A DNA stretch of 10,989 nt from Pseudomonadota bacterium (GCA_023437865.1 JAEZFE010000440.1:1-10989), one strand, 5' to 3'. Positions 1 to 6,448 are shown, counted from the first letter of the stretch. Made by a program: numbers and translations. The notes: a model not told the origin generated them from the letters alone.

Positions 1-2
1 GC

Positions 3-233
3 GTTGCGCCGCCTCGCGGCCCGCTGCCGCTACCCTCCCCCGGTCTCGCCGGCCTGCTGGAGCCACCTCGGGCCGCCCTGCCCGCCATCCGGCTGCCGCC
101 CCCTGCCGGCGGCTCGCCGGTCATCGTGCTGCCGCCGCCCCCGTCAAACTCGCCCGATCCCCGGCCCCGTTGGCCGCTTCTCCTCGTGGTCTTGGCATTC
201 ATCCTGATGGCGTTCGCCCTTCTGGCCGCCTAG
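3..233 (+). CDS. C-terminal fragment of a proline-rich protein with a terminal membrane helix (5' end outside window)
   Basis: An open frame enters from the left edge and ends at TAG 231-233, giving 76 residues with no start codon in the window. The visible part is very rich in Pro, with clusters such as LPPPAGGSP and LPPPPSNSPDPRPR. It ends in a hydrophobic segment, WPLLLVVLAFILMAFALLAA, immediately before the stop. That segment is preceded by basic residues (RPRW), as expected for a single membrane helix with its N-terminal side in the cytoplasm. This architecture suggests a cytoplasmic domain upstream, a flexible proline linker and a C-terminal anchor. The function cannot be inferred because the main domain lies outside the window. 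I chose this frame over the overlapping frame starting near position 4 because it alone gives a coherent linker plus membrane helix. The next gene starts 62 bp downstream. Confidence 0.6.
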   Translation, partial: VAPPRGPLPLPSPGLAGLLEPPRAALPAIRLPPPAGGSPVIVLPPPPSNSPDPRPRWPLLLVVLAFILMAFALLAA

Positions 234-295
234 AACGAAGGAACCTTCGAGTGGCTCCGGCATTCATGGGGGAAGGCAGCCCATGGAGGGGTTTA

Positions 296-640
296 ATGAG
301 GAAGGTCATTCCCGTCATGGCCGTACTGGCCATCGCCGCAGCGGCTCCGGCCCTGGCCCAGGAATACCGCTACCCGTCGGACAATTCCGCCACCACTGCA
401 ACGCCTCCCGAATCCGGCGCAATGCCGCAGTCGCGCGAGGAATGGGAGCGTGACCAGCAGGCGCGCACGCCGGAATCCTCCGAACAGGAGCACCCCGGCA
501 CCGTGGAAACCCTGCGCAATCGCAGCATGAGCTCACCCAATGTCGAGGGCGATGCGGTGCCGGATAACCCCGCCACCGGCGTGCCGGCGCCCGAGGGCAG
601 GGGCAACCCCAAGTCGCTTGAGAGCGTACCGCGCCCCTGA
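296..640 (+). CDS. Small exported protein of unknown function
   Basis: The product has 114 residues. The start at 296 is chosen because a GGAGGGG ribosome binding site at 286-292 lies just upstream and because the resulting N-terminus is a textbook signal peptide: MRK, then a hydrophobic stretch VIPVMAVLAIAAAAP, then ALA before QE, with predicted cleavage after residue 21. An in-frame upstream start at 170 would bury this signal behind about 40 poorly structured residues. The mature part is short, hydrophilic and probably disordered, rich in Pro, Ser, Glu and Arg, with no Cys and no recognisable domain. It is probably periplasmic. It lies in a row of small exported proteins on the same strand. 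I do not recognise a family. Confidence 0.75.
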   Translation: MRKVIPVMAVLAIAAAAPALAQEYRYPSDNSATTATPPESGAMPQSREEWERDQQARTPESSEQEHPGTVETLRNRSMSSPNVEGDAVPDNPATGVPAPEGRGNPKSLESVPRP

Positions 641-791
641 TCATGCCCGACCGAGCTGCGCAGCGGGCCGAAATCCGCGCGCAGAGGGACGCCCGGCGGA
701 ACCATCGCCGGTGGCGGGCATTGAAGGGCTTGGGGTGCCGCCGCCTTGGGCGACCCGGCCCCCATCAAGGACCCACACGCGGAGGAACATC

Positions 792-1208
792 ATGAAGAAG
801 GCAATGACCCTGGCCCTGCTGGGCGCCCTCGCCATTGGCCCGGCCTGGGCCGCAGGCATGGGACAGGAGCACAGCAGCGGCAGCAGCTGGCAGCAGGGCG
901 GCCAGCAGAGCCCAAGCCGCTCGCAGCAATCATCGCGGATGGATCAGAACACTACCCGGCAGGTTCAGCAGCAATTGCAGCAGCAGGGCTACGACGTCGG
1001 ACAGGTCGACGGCAAGTGGGGCAAGAAGTCCCAGCAAGCCCTGACCAATTTCCAGCGCGATCAGAACCTCACGCCCAGCGGGCGGCCCGACCCGCAGACC
1101 ATGGCCGCCTTGGGCATGGACAGCGGCGCCAGCCAGCAGGCCCAGACCCCGAACGAGCGCTCGCGCTCGCAGGGCCGGGGCGGCATGCAGGACGCGCCCC
1201 AGGACTGA
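792..1208 (+). CDS. Exported protein with a peptidoglycan-binding-like domain
   Basis: The product has 138 residues. The start at 792 is preceded by GGAGGA (781-786). The signal peptide is MKK, then AMTLALLGALAIGPAWA, with cleavage expected after about residue 20 (AWA before AG). Residues 22-55 are a low-complexity Gln/Ser/Gly linker. Residues about 57-110 match the PG_binding_1 pattern: a helix VQQQLQQQGYDVGQVDG, then KWGKKSQQALTNFQRDQ, then TPSGRPDPQTMAALGM. This fold is typically found on periplasmic wall hydrolases and stress proteins and usually recognises peptidoglycan. No catalytic domain is attached, so the likely role is wall association or binding. The tail is Gln/Arg/Ser-rich. The neighbour starting at 1310 carries the same domain and order, suggesting duplication. 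Confidence 0.85.
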   Translation: MKKAMTLALLGALAIGPAWAAGMGQEHSSGSSWQQGGQQSPSRSQQSSRMDQNTTRQVQQQLQQQGYDVGQVDGKWGKKSQQALTNFQRDQNLTPSGRPDPQTMAALGMDSGASQQAQTPNERSRSQGRGGMQDAPQD

Positions 1209-1219
1209 TCCGGGCCACC

Positions 1220-1243
1220 GGGCGGGCCAAGACAGGCCCGCCC
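1220..1243 (+). terminator. GC-rich hairpin between the two peptidoglycan-binding-like genes
   Basis: A perfect 9-bp inverted repeat (GGGCGGGCC, loop AAGACA, GGCCCGCCC) begins 11 bases after the stop at 1208. There is no T-run after it, so it is not a canonical intrinsic terminator. It may be a 3' stabilising stem, an attenuator between the two genes, or a Rho-assisted end. Its existence as an inverted repeat is certain; the function is inferred. Confidence 0.5.
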
Positions 1244-1299
1244 CATCCTCGACGCCGCGCCCCCATGGGCGGCCAGCGGACCACTCTCGCGTTTCACCC

Positions 1300-1307
1300 G
1301 GAGGTGA
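1300..1307 (+). promoter_or_regulatory. Full-length Shine-Dalgarno sequence
   Basis: GGAGGTGA is an eight-base complement of the typical 3' end of bacterial 16S rRNA. It ends two bases before the ATG at 1310. It fixes the start of the downstream exported protein and predicts efficient translation. Most other genes here have only four- to six-base sites. Confidence 0.7.
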
Positions 1308-1309
1308 TC

Positions 1310-1960
1310 ATGAAGACGTCCACCCTCGCTCTCCTCGCGCTGGGCGCTTTGGCGACCGTTCCGGCCTGGGCTCAGCAGGCCTCGACCACCCGCAGCACCA
1401 CGACAACGACAACCACCAGCCAGAGCTATCCGCCCAGCAGCGCCACCACATCCGGAGCGGCCACTTGGCGTGCCCCGGGCGAACCGGCCGGCGCCGCCCA
1501 GACCACCCAGGCCTACGTGCCCAACCGCGATGTGGTTTCCGCTGTCGAACAGCGATTGCAGCAGCTTGGCTATAACGTCAGCCCCGACGGCCAGTACGAC
1601 GCTAATTTGCGCAACAACGTGCTGCTGTTCCAATCCGACCACGGCTTGCGCCCCACCGGTGACGTGGACCTGTCCACCATCGGCGCGCTGGGCATCAACG
1701 TCCAGCCGGTCGGCACCTCGGTGGCCATGGCGCCGGCAGTCGTGACCGAAGAGGTGGCGGTATTACCGCCCGGCTATGAGTTTCCGCTCGAACGCACCGA
1801 ATACATGAGCGCGCCGCAAGTCATGCGGCAATCGGAACCGCTGGAAACCACCAACGGCCTGGAACTGTCGAACCAGGAACTGAGCGCCCTGCCGGTGGGC
1901 GAACATCCGTCGGCGTTCCCCCCGGGCTTCCCGATCCAGGACATTATCGATTTCGATTGA
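1310..1960 (+). CDS. Exported protein with a peptidoglycan-binding-like domain and an extended C-terminus
   Basis: The product has 216 residues. The start is fixed by the GGAGGTGA site just upstream and by the signal peptide that follows: MKTSTLALLALGALATVPAWAQ, cleavage expected after about residue 21. A Thr/Ser-rich low-complexity stretch follows, including a run of seven Thr encoded by mixed codons. Residues about 73-129 resemble a PG_binding_1 domain: VVSAVEQRLQQLGYNVSPDG, then YDANLRNNVLLFQSDHG, then RPTGDVDLSTIGALGI. The pattern matches the preceding gene's domain element by element. Beyond residue 130 is an acidic, Pro-containing tail not found in the neighbour, ending PGFPIQDIIDFD. 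No enzyme motif is visible. It is probably a periplasmic or envelope protein. It may share a transcript with the gene at 792, 101 bp upstream. Confidence 0.85.
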   Translation: MKTSTLALLALGALATVPAWAQQASTTRSTTTTTTTSQSYPPSSATTSGAATWRAPGEPAGAAQTTQAYVPNRDVVSAVEQRLQQLGYNVSPDGQYDANLRNNVLLFQSDHGLRPTGDVDLSTIGALGINVQPVGTSVAMAPAVVTEEVAVLPPGYEFPLERTEYMSAPQVMRQSEPLETTNGLELSNQELSALPVGEHPSAFPPGFPIQDIIDFD

Positions 1961-1973
1961 CGGTGCGTTCGTT

Positions 1974-2008
1974 GTTCCTCCCTGCCGTCACCGGCGGGAG
2001 GGAGGAAC
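1974..2008. terminator. Bidirectional terminator hairpin between convergent genes
   Basis: GTTCCTCCCT pairs with AGGGAGGAAC (10 bp). After a 3-base bulge a further 4 bp (GCCG with CGGC) closes a TCAC loop. It lies 13 bases past the stop of the plus-strand gene and 4 bases before the stop of the minus-strand gene, the usual place for a shared terminator. There is no T-run on either side, so termination without a factor is uncertain. Confidence 0.65.
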
Positions 2009-2012
2009 AGTC

Positions 2013-2429
2013 CTACGTTCGGTAGTTCAGCACGCTGCCGGTGCGCACACCGCCGGGCGTGGTGATCCGCATATAGGCCTCATAGACGCCGATGCCCCGC
2101 AGCACGGCCGAGAGGAACACCCGTTCCGACCCCGCCAGCTCCCCCGCCTCCTCCACCGTTTCCGCCATGAAGACGGGACGCAGGGGCATGATGAAGAACG
2201 GACGGTCGCGGTTCTGCGGATTGGATTCGCCATCGGCGTCGAACTGGGTTTCCTCGTCATAGCGCCACAGTTTGTTGTCGCTGATGCCGACCTGCGCGGA
2301 AAAGCCCACTTCCTCCAACGGATCGCGCGACGAAGCGACGTTGCGGCCACCCGAGGCAGGGCGAGCGGTCGCCGCCGCCACCATGCTGGGCGCTGCATTC
2401 GCCGAAACTTTGCTCGCGTTCAGGGCCAT
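2013..2429 (-). CDS. Conserved-looking protein of unknown function
   Basis: The product has 138 residues and shows codon use like its neighbours (GC-rich third positions), so the frame looks genuinely coding. The start is the first ATG; the best upstream site is a weak GGTGA about 11 bases before it. The first 35 residues are Ala/Ser-rich and probably disordered, not a clear signal peptide. The remainder is compact, with alternating hydrophobic and acidic stretches (PFFIMPLRPVFMAETVEEAGE, then VFLSAVLRGIGVYEAYMRITTPGG), suggesting a small soluble alpha/beta domain. There are no Cys or His metal motifs and no recognised catalytic signature. It is monocistronic, convergent with the exported-protein genes and divergent from phaC. 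I do not recognise a family. Confidence 0.7.
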   Translation of the reverse strand: MALNASKVSANAAPSMVAAATARPASGGRNVASSRDPLEEVGFSAQVGISDNKLWRYDEETQFDADGESNPQNRDRPFFIMPLRPVFMAETVEEAGELAGSERVFLSAVLRGIGVYEAYMRITTPGGVRTGSVLNYRT

Positions 2430-2725
2430 CGCCAGTTTTCACCCACTATCGCACTAAACTATAATAGAAGGCGGCGTCGCCCAAATCCAGCGAAAACCTA
2501 AAAATTTGTCACCAAACGTCCGATTTCCTGTGCATTACAACCGACGCTGCTTTGCACGGAAGTAATAGGCGGAAAGAACTCTGCCAGTAATTACGGCGTT
2601 CTAGCCGTGACGCGATCCGCCGCAGGCCGTCCACCGCCGATAGAATTCGCAGTTGCGGAAATATCATGCAACAGGGGCGTGCATGGGTTTATAGTTGGCC
2701 GGATCGCCGCTCGACGGGGGAGACC
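2430..2725. promoter_or_regulatory. Divergent intergenic region upstream of phaC
   Basis: This 296-bp stretch has no credible gene. Near its left end is the AT-rich sequence CTATAATAG (2459-2467), which offers a -10-like element on both strands: TATAAT at 2460-2465 on plus, and TATAGT on minus with TTGGGC 15 bases upstream. CTGCTTTGCAC (2547-2557) is one base off the CTGC-N3-GCAG form that I recall for PhaR repressors of PHA genes. A 5-bp inverted repeat ACGGC/GCCGT lies at 2594-2609. A 6-bp inverted repeat lies close to phaC and is listed separately. Promoter and operator assignments are guesses from pattern alone. Confidence 0.35.
2665..2685. repeat. Inverted repeat CATGCA-N9-TGCATG in the phaC leader
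   Basis: Two perfect 6-base arms flank a 9-base spacer, 40 bases upstream of the chosen phaC start. It overlaps a second inverted repeat, GTTGC-N11-GCAAC at 2653-2673. TATAGT follows at 2690-2695. The position fits a repressor operator near a promoter, but no regulator is encoded in the window and the repeat is short. Confidence 0.35.
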
Positions 2726-4537
2726 ATGACAGATTTGTCCCGGCGAAACGCCGCCTCACAGCAACCGGCGCCGGTCGGCCAATGCCTGCCCGACGGCCCC
2801 GATGAGCCAAGAGGCGACGCATTCACCCCCCCTTTCCCCATCTTCACCGAATCCACCGACCGCCTGATGCACGCGTTGCAGGGCCGGTTCACCCTGGGGC
2901 TGTCACCGGCCTCGCTGAGCTTGGCTTATATGGATTGGCTGATCCACTTGGCCAACAGCCCAGGCAAGACGGTGGAACTGACACAGAACGCCGCCGCCAA
3001 GGCGCTGCCGCTTGCCCGCTATGCCGTCGATTCGGCGCTGGGCCGCAGCCATGCCGATCCATTCGCCCCGCTGGCCCAGGACTCGCGCTTTGCCAGTCCG
3101 GAATGGCAGGCTTTCCCCTACAACGCCCTGTCTCAGGGCTTCCTTTACACCGAACAATGGTGGCATTACGCCACCACGGGCGTGCGCGGTGTCGGGCGTC
3201 ATCACCAGCAGGTGGTCGAATTCGCTGCCCGGCAAGCGTTGGATATGCTGGCGCCCAGTAATTTTCCCTGGTTGAACCCCGACGTACTGAAGGCCACCAT
3301 CGAGCAGCAGGGCGCCAATCTGGCCCGTGGATGGCGCAATCTGTGCGGCGACCTGGCGCGTTTGGCCGCCGGTCGCGCCGTGCCGGCGGACGAGAGCTAC
3401 CGGGTCGGCCACGGCGTCGCCTGCACACCCGGCAAGGTGGTTGCGCGCACCGCCTTGATGGAGCTGATCCAATATTCTCCCACCACGCCACAGGTGCATG
3501 CCGAGCCAATCCTGATCGTGCCGGCCTGGATCATGAAGTACTACATCCTGGACCTATCGCCGGCCAATTCCCTGGTGCGCTGGCTGGTCGACCAGGGTCA
3601 CACCGTCTTCATAATCTCGTGGAAGAACCCCGGCCACGCCGAACGCGACATGGGCATGGCCGAGTACCGCCGACTGGGCATCATGGCCGCGCTGGACACC
3701 ATCAACGCGATCGTGCCCGGCCGCAAGGTTCATGCCGCCGGTTACTGCCTGGGAGGCACGCTGCTCTCCATCACCGCCGCCGCCATGGCCCGCGACGGTG
3801 ACGACCGCCTGGCCTCGGTCACCCTACTTGCCGCGCAGACCGATTTCGAGGAAGCCGGCGAGACCATGCTGTTCATCGATGAAAGCCAGGTCGCCTATCT
3901 GGAAGACATCATGTGGGACCAGGGTTACCTAGACACCAAGCAGATGGCCGGCGCCTTCCAGATGCTGCGGTCCAACGACCTGATCTGGTCACGCATGGTG
4001 CGCCAATACTTCCTGGGCGAAAGCGAGCACGCCAACGACCTGATGGCCTGGAACGCCGACGCCACCCGCATGCCCTGCAAGATGCACAGCGAGTATCTGC
4101 GCCGCCTGTTCCTCGACAACCTGCTGGCCAAGGGGCAATACCAAGTGGAGGGCCGGCCCATCGCGCTGACCGATATCCGCGCCCCGATCTGCGCCGTGGG
4201 AACCACCAAGGATCACGTGGCGCCGTGGAAATCGGTCTACAAGATCGGCATCCTGACCGACACCGAAGTCACCTTCATCCTGTGCAGCGGCGGCCACAAT
4301 GCCGGGATCGTGTCGGAGCCCGGTCACAAGCATCGCTCCTACCAGATCGCCACCCGCACCGATTCCGACAGATACATCGCCCCCGATGCCTGGGCTGCCA
4401 CCACACCGCGCCACGAGGGCTCGTGGTGGGAGCCGTGGCAGGCCTGGCTGGCCGCTCATTCCTCGGGCCCCTGCGAGCCCCCCGCCATGGGGCCGGCACT
4501 GGCCGACGCGCCGGGCACTTATGTCCTGATGCCGTGA
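2726..4537 (+). CDS. phaC: Class I poly(3-hydroxyalkanoate) synthase
   Basis: The product has 603 residues, close to the usual length of about 590. It polymerises (R)-3-hydroxyacyl-CoA, typically 3-hydroxybutyryl-CoA, into PHA at the granule surface and releases CoA. Residues 43-82 match the PHBC_N segment (LGLSPASLSLAYMDWLIHL, then ANSPGK). A PhaC N-terminal domain covers about 105-275 (FPYNALSQGFLYTEQWW). An alpha/beta-hydrolase core carries the lipase-like box GYCLGG with nucleophile Cys341, Asp496 in TTKDHVAPW and His524 in SGGHNAG. The Asp-to-His spacing of 28 equals that of the Cupriavidus necator enzyme. The start at 2726 is preferred over in-frame ATG 2666 because GGGGGAG (2716-2722) lies just upstream and the intervening 20 residues look non-coding. 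No phaA, phaB, phasin or phaR gene lies nearby. Confidence 0.95.
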   Translation: MTDLSRRNAASQQPAPVGQCLPDGPDEPRGDAFTPPFPIFTESTDRLMHALQGRFTLGLSPASLSLAYMDWLIHLANSPGKTVELTQNAAAKALPLARYAVDSALGRSHADPFAPLAQDSRFASPEWQAFPYNALSQGFLYTEQWWHYATTGVRGVGRHHQQVVEFAARQALDMLAPSNFPWLNPDVLKATIEQQGANLARGWRNLCGDLARLAAGRAVPADESYRVGHGVACTPGKVVARTALMELIQYSPTTPQVHAEPILIVPAWIMKYYILDLSPANSLVRWLVDQGHTVFIISWKNPGHAERDMGMAEYRRLGIMAALDTINAIVPGRKVHAAGYCLGGTLLSITAAAMARDGDDRLASVTLLAAQTDFEEAGETMLFIDESQVAYLEDIMWDQGYLDTKQMAGAFQMLRSNDLIWSRMVRQYFLGESEHANDLMAWNADATRMPCKMHSEYLRRLFLDNLLAKGQYQVEGRPIALTDIRAPICAVGTTKDHVAPWKSVYKIGILTDTEVTFILCSGGHNAGIVSEPGHKHRSYQIATRTDSDRYIAPDAWAATTPRHEGSWWEPWQAWLAAHSSGPCEPPAMGPALADAPGTYVLMP

Positions 4538-4595
4538 ACGCCCCGTTAACCATTGCCGTGGCTTAATATGGCCCGATTTTACCCATGAGGGGCCC

Positions 4596-4868
4596 ATGAG
4601 CAGCGACGATACCATGGTCGGCGACAAGCCGAGCGACGCCGTCTATGACGTTTCCGTCGAGTGCTACGCCGTGCTGGGCACCGCTGACCTGCCCATCGCC
4701 CAGCTGCTGAAACTGGGTCGCGGCGCCGTGGTCGAACTGGACCGCAAGGTCAACGACCCGGTCGATCTCTATGTCAACCGCAAGAAGATCGCCAAGGCCG
4801 AAGTGGTGGTGGTCGAGGATCACCTTGCGGTGACCATTACCGAAGTGCTCAAGCGCGCTGCCGATTAA
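4596..4868 (+). CDS. fliN: FliN-like flagellar motor switch protein (SpoA domain), short form
   Basis: The product has 90 residues. From about residue 16 it is a SpoA/FliN domain: VYDVSVECYAVLGTADLPIA, LLKLGRGAVVELDR, then DPVDLYVNRKKIAKAEVVVVEDHLAVTITEVL. FliN forms the base of the flagellar C-ring with FliM and FliG and takes part in rotation switching and export-cargo docking. The protein is shorter than typical FliN (about 110-140) because the N-terminal extension that docks other proteins is nearly absent. The site TGAGGGG (4586-4592) is close to the ATG. No other flagellar or secretion gene is in the window, so this copy sits outside a flagellar operon. It could be the main FliN, a second copy, or a SpoA protein of another apparatus. 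Domain identity is strong; the exact role is inferred. Confidence 0.8.
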   Translation: MSSDDTMVGDKPSDAVYDVSVECYAVLGTADLPIAQLLKLGRGAVVELDRKVNDPVDLYVNRKKIAKAEVVVVEDHLAVTITEVLKRAAD

Positions 4869-4929
4869 GACGTCTTCGGCTCGCCGTTTGGATGCAGCCC
4901 CTCCAGCCTTGTCCCAGAGTTTGGATGGC

Positions 4930-4959
4930 TTGACCACGGCGTACAACCGGCTAGGCTAT
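4930..4959 (+). promoter_or_regulatory. Candidate sigma70-type promoter for the transaldolase
   Basis: TTGACC (4930-4935) is a good -35 match. It is followed by TAGGCT after 16 bases or GGCTAT after 18 bases as a weak -10. Either would start transcription about 30 bases before the ATG at 4994. The 125-bp gap after the FliN-like gene supports a separate promoter. Confidence 0.4.
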
Positions 4960-4993
4960 CGGCCCGCTTGAACCGCCACGGAACCCGCCTCCC

Positions 4994-5650
4994 ATGAAGT
5001 TCTTCATCGACACCGCCGAAGTCGCCGAGATCAAGGCCCTGGCCGATACCGGCCTGGTGGACGGCGTGACCACCAATCCGTCGCTGATCGCCAAGTCGGG
5101 CCGCAAAATTCTCGATGTCATCGCCGAGATTTGCGACATCATCCCCGGCCCGATTTCCGCCGAGGTGGCGGCCACCGATTACGAGACCATGCTGGCCGAA
5201 GGCAAGAAGCTGGCCGCGCTGCGCCCCAACGTGGCGGTCAAGGTGCCCTTGACGCCCGACGGCCTGAAGGTGTGCAAGGTGCTGTCGGATGCCGGCACCA
5301 TGGTCAACGTCACCCTGTGCTTCTCGGCCAATCAGGCCATCCTGGCCGCCAAGGCCGGCGCCGCCTTCATCTCGCCCTTCGTCGGCCGCCTCGACGACAT
5401 CGGCCAGGACGGCATGCAGCTGATCGCCGATATCTGCGAGATATACGCCCAATACCCCGACTTCACCACCGACGTGCTGGTGGCTTCGGTGCGCAACCCC
5501 ATCCACGTGACCAACGCCGCCCGCCTGGGCGCCCACGTGGTCACCATGCCGGCGGCGGTGCTCAAGCAGATGTACCAGCACCCGCTGACCGACAAGGGCC
5601 TGGCCGCCTTCACCGCCGATTGGGCGAAGACCGGCCAAAGCATCCTCTAG
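4994..5650 (+). CDS. tal: Transaldolase, short TalC/FSA-like family
   Basis: The product has 218 residues, the usual length of the short transaldolase family (about 214-220). It catalyses dihydroxyacetone-group transfer between sedoheptulose 7-phosphate and glyceraldehyde 3-phosphate in the non-oxidative pentose phosphate pathway. Visible landmarks are [10 protein letters not shown] with Asp6, GVTTNPSLI, the Schiff-base Lys83 in NVAVKVPLT, and [11 protein letters not shown]. At the position where fructose-6-phosphate aldolase has Gln (residue 59 there) this protein has Glu57. Where the aldolase has the active-site Tyr131, it has Phe129 (SPFVGR). That Glu/Phe pair points to true transaldolase rather than aldolase activity. 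The start agrees with the family N-terminus although the ribosome binding site is weak. It ends back to back with the methyltransferase at CTAG 5647-5650. Confidence 0.93.
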   Translation: MKFFIDTAEVAEIKALADTGLVDGVTTNPSLIAKSGRKILDVIAEICDIIPGPISAEVAATDYETMLAEGKKLAALRPNVAVKVPLTPDGLKVCKVLSDAGTMVNVTLCFSANQAILAAKAGAAFISPFVGRLDDIGQDGMQLIADICEIYAQYPDFTTDVLVASVRNPIHVTNAARLGAHVVTMPAAVLKQMYQHPLTDKGLAAFTADWAKTGQSIL

Positions 5651-6231
5651 CCACGCGGCGCCATCAGCTTGACGATCCAGGCGGTTCCCGCCTGGTTCGT
5701 CACGGTGACCGCGTCCACCACCGCCGCCACCTTGTCGATCAGCGGCCACACCCGCTCATTTCGCGGCGTCCGGTGGATCGAGACGATGAAGCGGCCGTTC
5801 GGTGTTGCGAGCGCCCGCGCATAATCGGCCAGCACCTGTGCCGGATCATCCAGGTAATACAGGCATTCATTGAACACGATGGCGTCGAACCTGCCATCGG
5901 GTTGGAACACCGCTGCATCGCCGGTCACGAAGCGGGTACGCCTGTCACCATGGGCGGCCTGAGCGGCGCTCACCGCCTCGGCAGAGAAGTCCACCCCCAG
6001 ATAGGCGGCGTAATCCAGCGGTTTCAGCCGTTCGGCAAGCACGCCCTGGCCGCACCCCACATCGAGCACGCTCTTGACCTCCAGCCACTGGCAATACCCG
6101 GTGATGATGCTGTAGCGCGATAGTTCAGCCACGCCCTCGAGGAATGCCCACTCTCCCGTCCGGAATTGTTCTTCGAACTCGGCGCGCCGGTCTTGCTTCG
6201 AGAACAACTGACGGAAGAAGCTGGTGTGCAT
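5647..6231 (-). CDS. Class I SAM-dependent methyltransferase
   Basis: With the start at 6231 the product has 194 residues. Motif I is VLDVGCGQG (55-63), the acidic residue after the second strand is Asp81 in YLGVDFS, Asp105 follows in VTGDAAVF, and the motif-IV region is [15 protein letters not shown] (115-129). This is a seven-strand Rossmann methyltransferase of the Methyltransf_11/25 type; the methyl acceptor cannot be told. The N-terminal helix region [19 protein letters not shown] resembles that of small-molecule or lipid-type enzymes, but this is weak. Alternatives are ATG at 6261 and a GTG at 6315. The GTG lies inside a strong RNA hairpin and is rejected. No start has a good ribosome binding site. 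The gene follows a structured leader region and ends within the stop of the transaldolase gene. Confidence 0.85.
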   Translation of the reverse strand: MHTSFFRQLFSKQDRRAEFEEQFRTGEWAFLEGVAELSRYSIITGYCQWLEVKSVLDVGCGQGVLAERLKPLDYAAYLGVDFSAEAVSAAQAAHGDRRTRFVTGDAAVFQPDGRFDAIVFNECLYYLDDPAQVLADYARALATPNGRFIVSIHRTPRNERVWPLIDKVAAVVDAVTVTNQAGTAWIVKLMAPRG

Positions 6232-6275
6232 GGCAGATACCCATAGGACGCGTGAGGACATCCCAATTTGGGTGC

Positions 6276-6325
6276 GCACAAAGCAAGAAGAAAGGGGCAG
6301 CGGCCTTTCGGCCACCGCCCCTTTC
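6276..6325 (-). terminator. Intrinsic terminator-like hairpin with GAAA tetraloop, minus strand
   Basis: Outer arms GAAAGGGGC and GCCCCTTTC (6290-6298 with 6317-6325) pair perfectly. The inner GGCC arms close a four-base loop, which on the minus strand is GAAA, a GNRA tetraloop. The three positions between the arms contain two A.C mismatches on the plus strand but two G.U wobbles and one G-C pair on the minus strand. Minus-strand RNA therefore forms one continuous 16-bp stem. It is followed on that strand by TTCTTCTTGCTTTG, a U-rich tail. It lies about 45 bases before the methyltransferase ATG. Confidence 0.7.
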
Positions 6326-6371
6326 CCGCATCAGCCCCCTGACGCGAAGGCCTGGACTTTAGCCCAGCCCT
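6281..6371 (-). ncRNA. Candidate structured small RNA or leader RNA upstream of the methyltransferase
   Basis: On the minus strand three hairpins follow one another with only two unpaired bases between them. The first (6371-6348) has 10-base arms with one G.G mismatch and a UAAA loop. The second (6345-6328) has 7 bp around a GGGG loop. The third is the terminator-like hairpin (6325-6290). Every A.C mismatch seen on the plus strand (6299/6316, 6301/6314, 6330/6343, 6356/6363) is a G.U wobble on the minus strand, so the folding is strand-specific. It could be a free small RNA ended by the terminator or an attenuating leader of the methyltransferase. It does not match a riboswitch class I know. 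The 5' end is undefined, and no clear minus-strand promoter is visible. Confidence 0.5.
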
Positions 6372-6408
6372 ACCGGGACACAAGCGCAAACTCGCCGGAG
6401 GGAAAATT

Positions 6409-6422
6409 ATTGCATTTGCAAT
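6409..6422. promoter_or_regulatory. Palindromic 14-bp site, copy 1
   Basis: ATTGCATTTGCAAT is a perfect inverted repeat (ATTGCA, two bases, TGCAAT). A second copy, identical at 12 of 14 positions, begins 60 bp to the right. TTTGCAA-type half sites are, as I recall, bound by short-chain acyl-CoA-responsive regulators of the RamB/PccR family. The downstream CoA-transferase would be a fitting target, but the half-site spacing differs from what I recall for PccR. Confidence 0.45.
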
Positions 6423-6448
6423 GTTCAGCGCCCTCGGCGGGCAAAATC

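Noticed and set aside
2666..2725. Upstream in-frame ATG of phaC at 2666
   Set aside because: It lacks a ribosome binding site, lies inside an inverted repeat, and adds 20 residues unlike any PhaC N-terminus; ATG 2726 has GGGGGAG just upstream.
2889..3509. Long open frames antisense to phaC and to the CoA-transferase
   Set aside because: They are Arg/Pro/Gly-rich shadow translations expected in GC-rich coding DNA and have no ribosome binding sites or domain signatures.
6232..6315. Extended N-terminus of the methyltransferase from GTG 6315 or ATG 6261
   Set aside because: The GTG lies within the terminator-like hairpin and the extra residues do not look like a methyltransferase N-terminus. 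ATG 6261 remains a weaker alternative to 6231.
6281..6371. Fluoride, cobalamin or SAM-type riboswitch in the minus-strand RNA
   Set aside because: CTGATG and GGGAAAGG pieces faintly resemble parts of the fluoride and cobalamin classes, but the other conserved segments are missing and the downstream gene does not fit either. No SAM or SAH consensus is recognisable.
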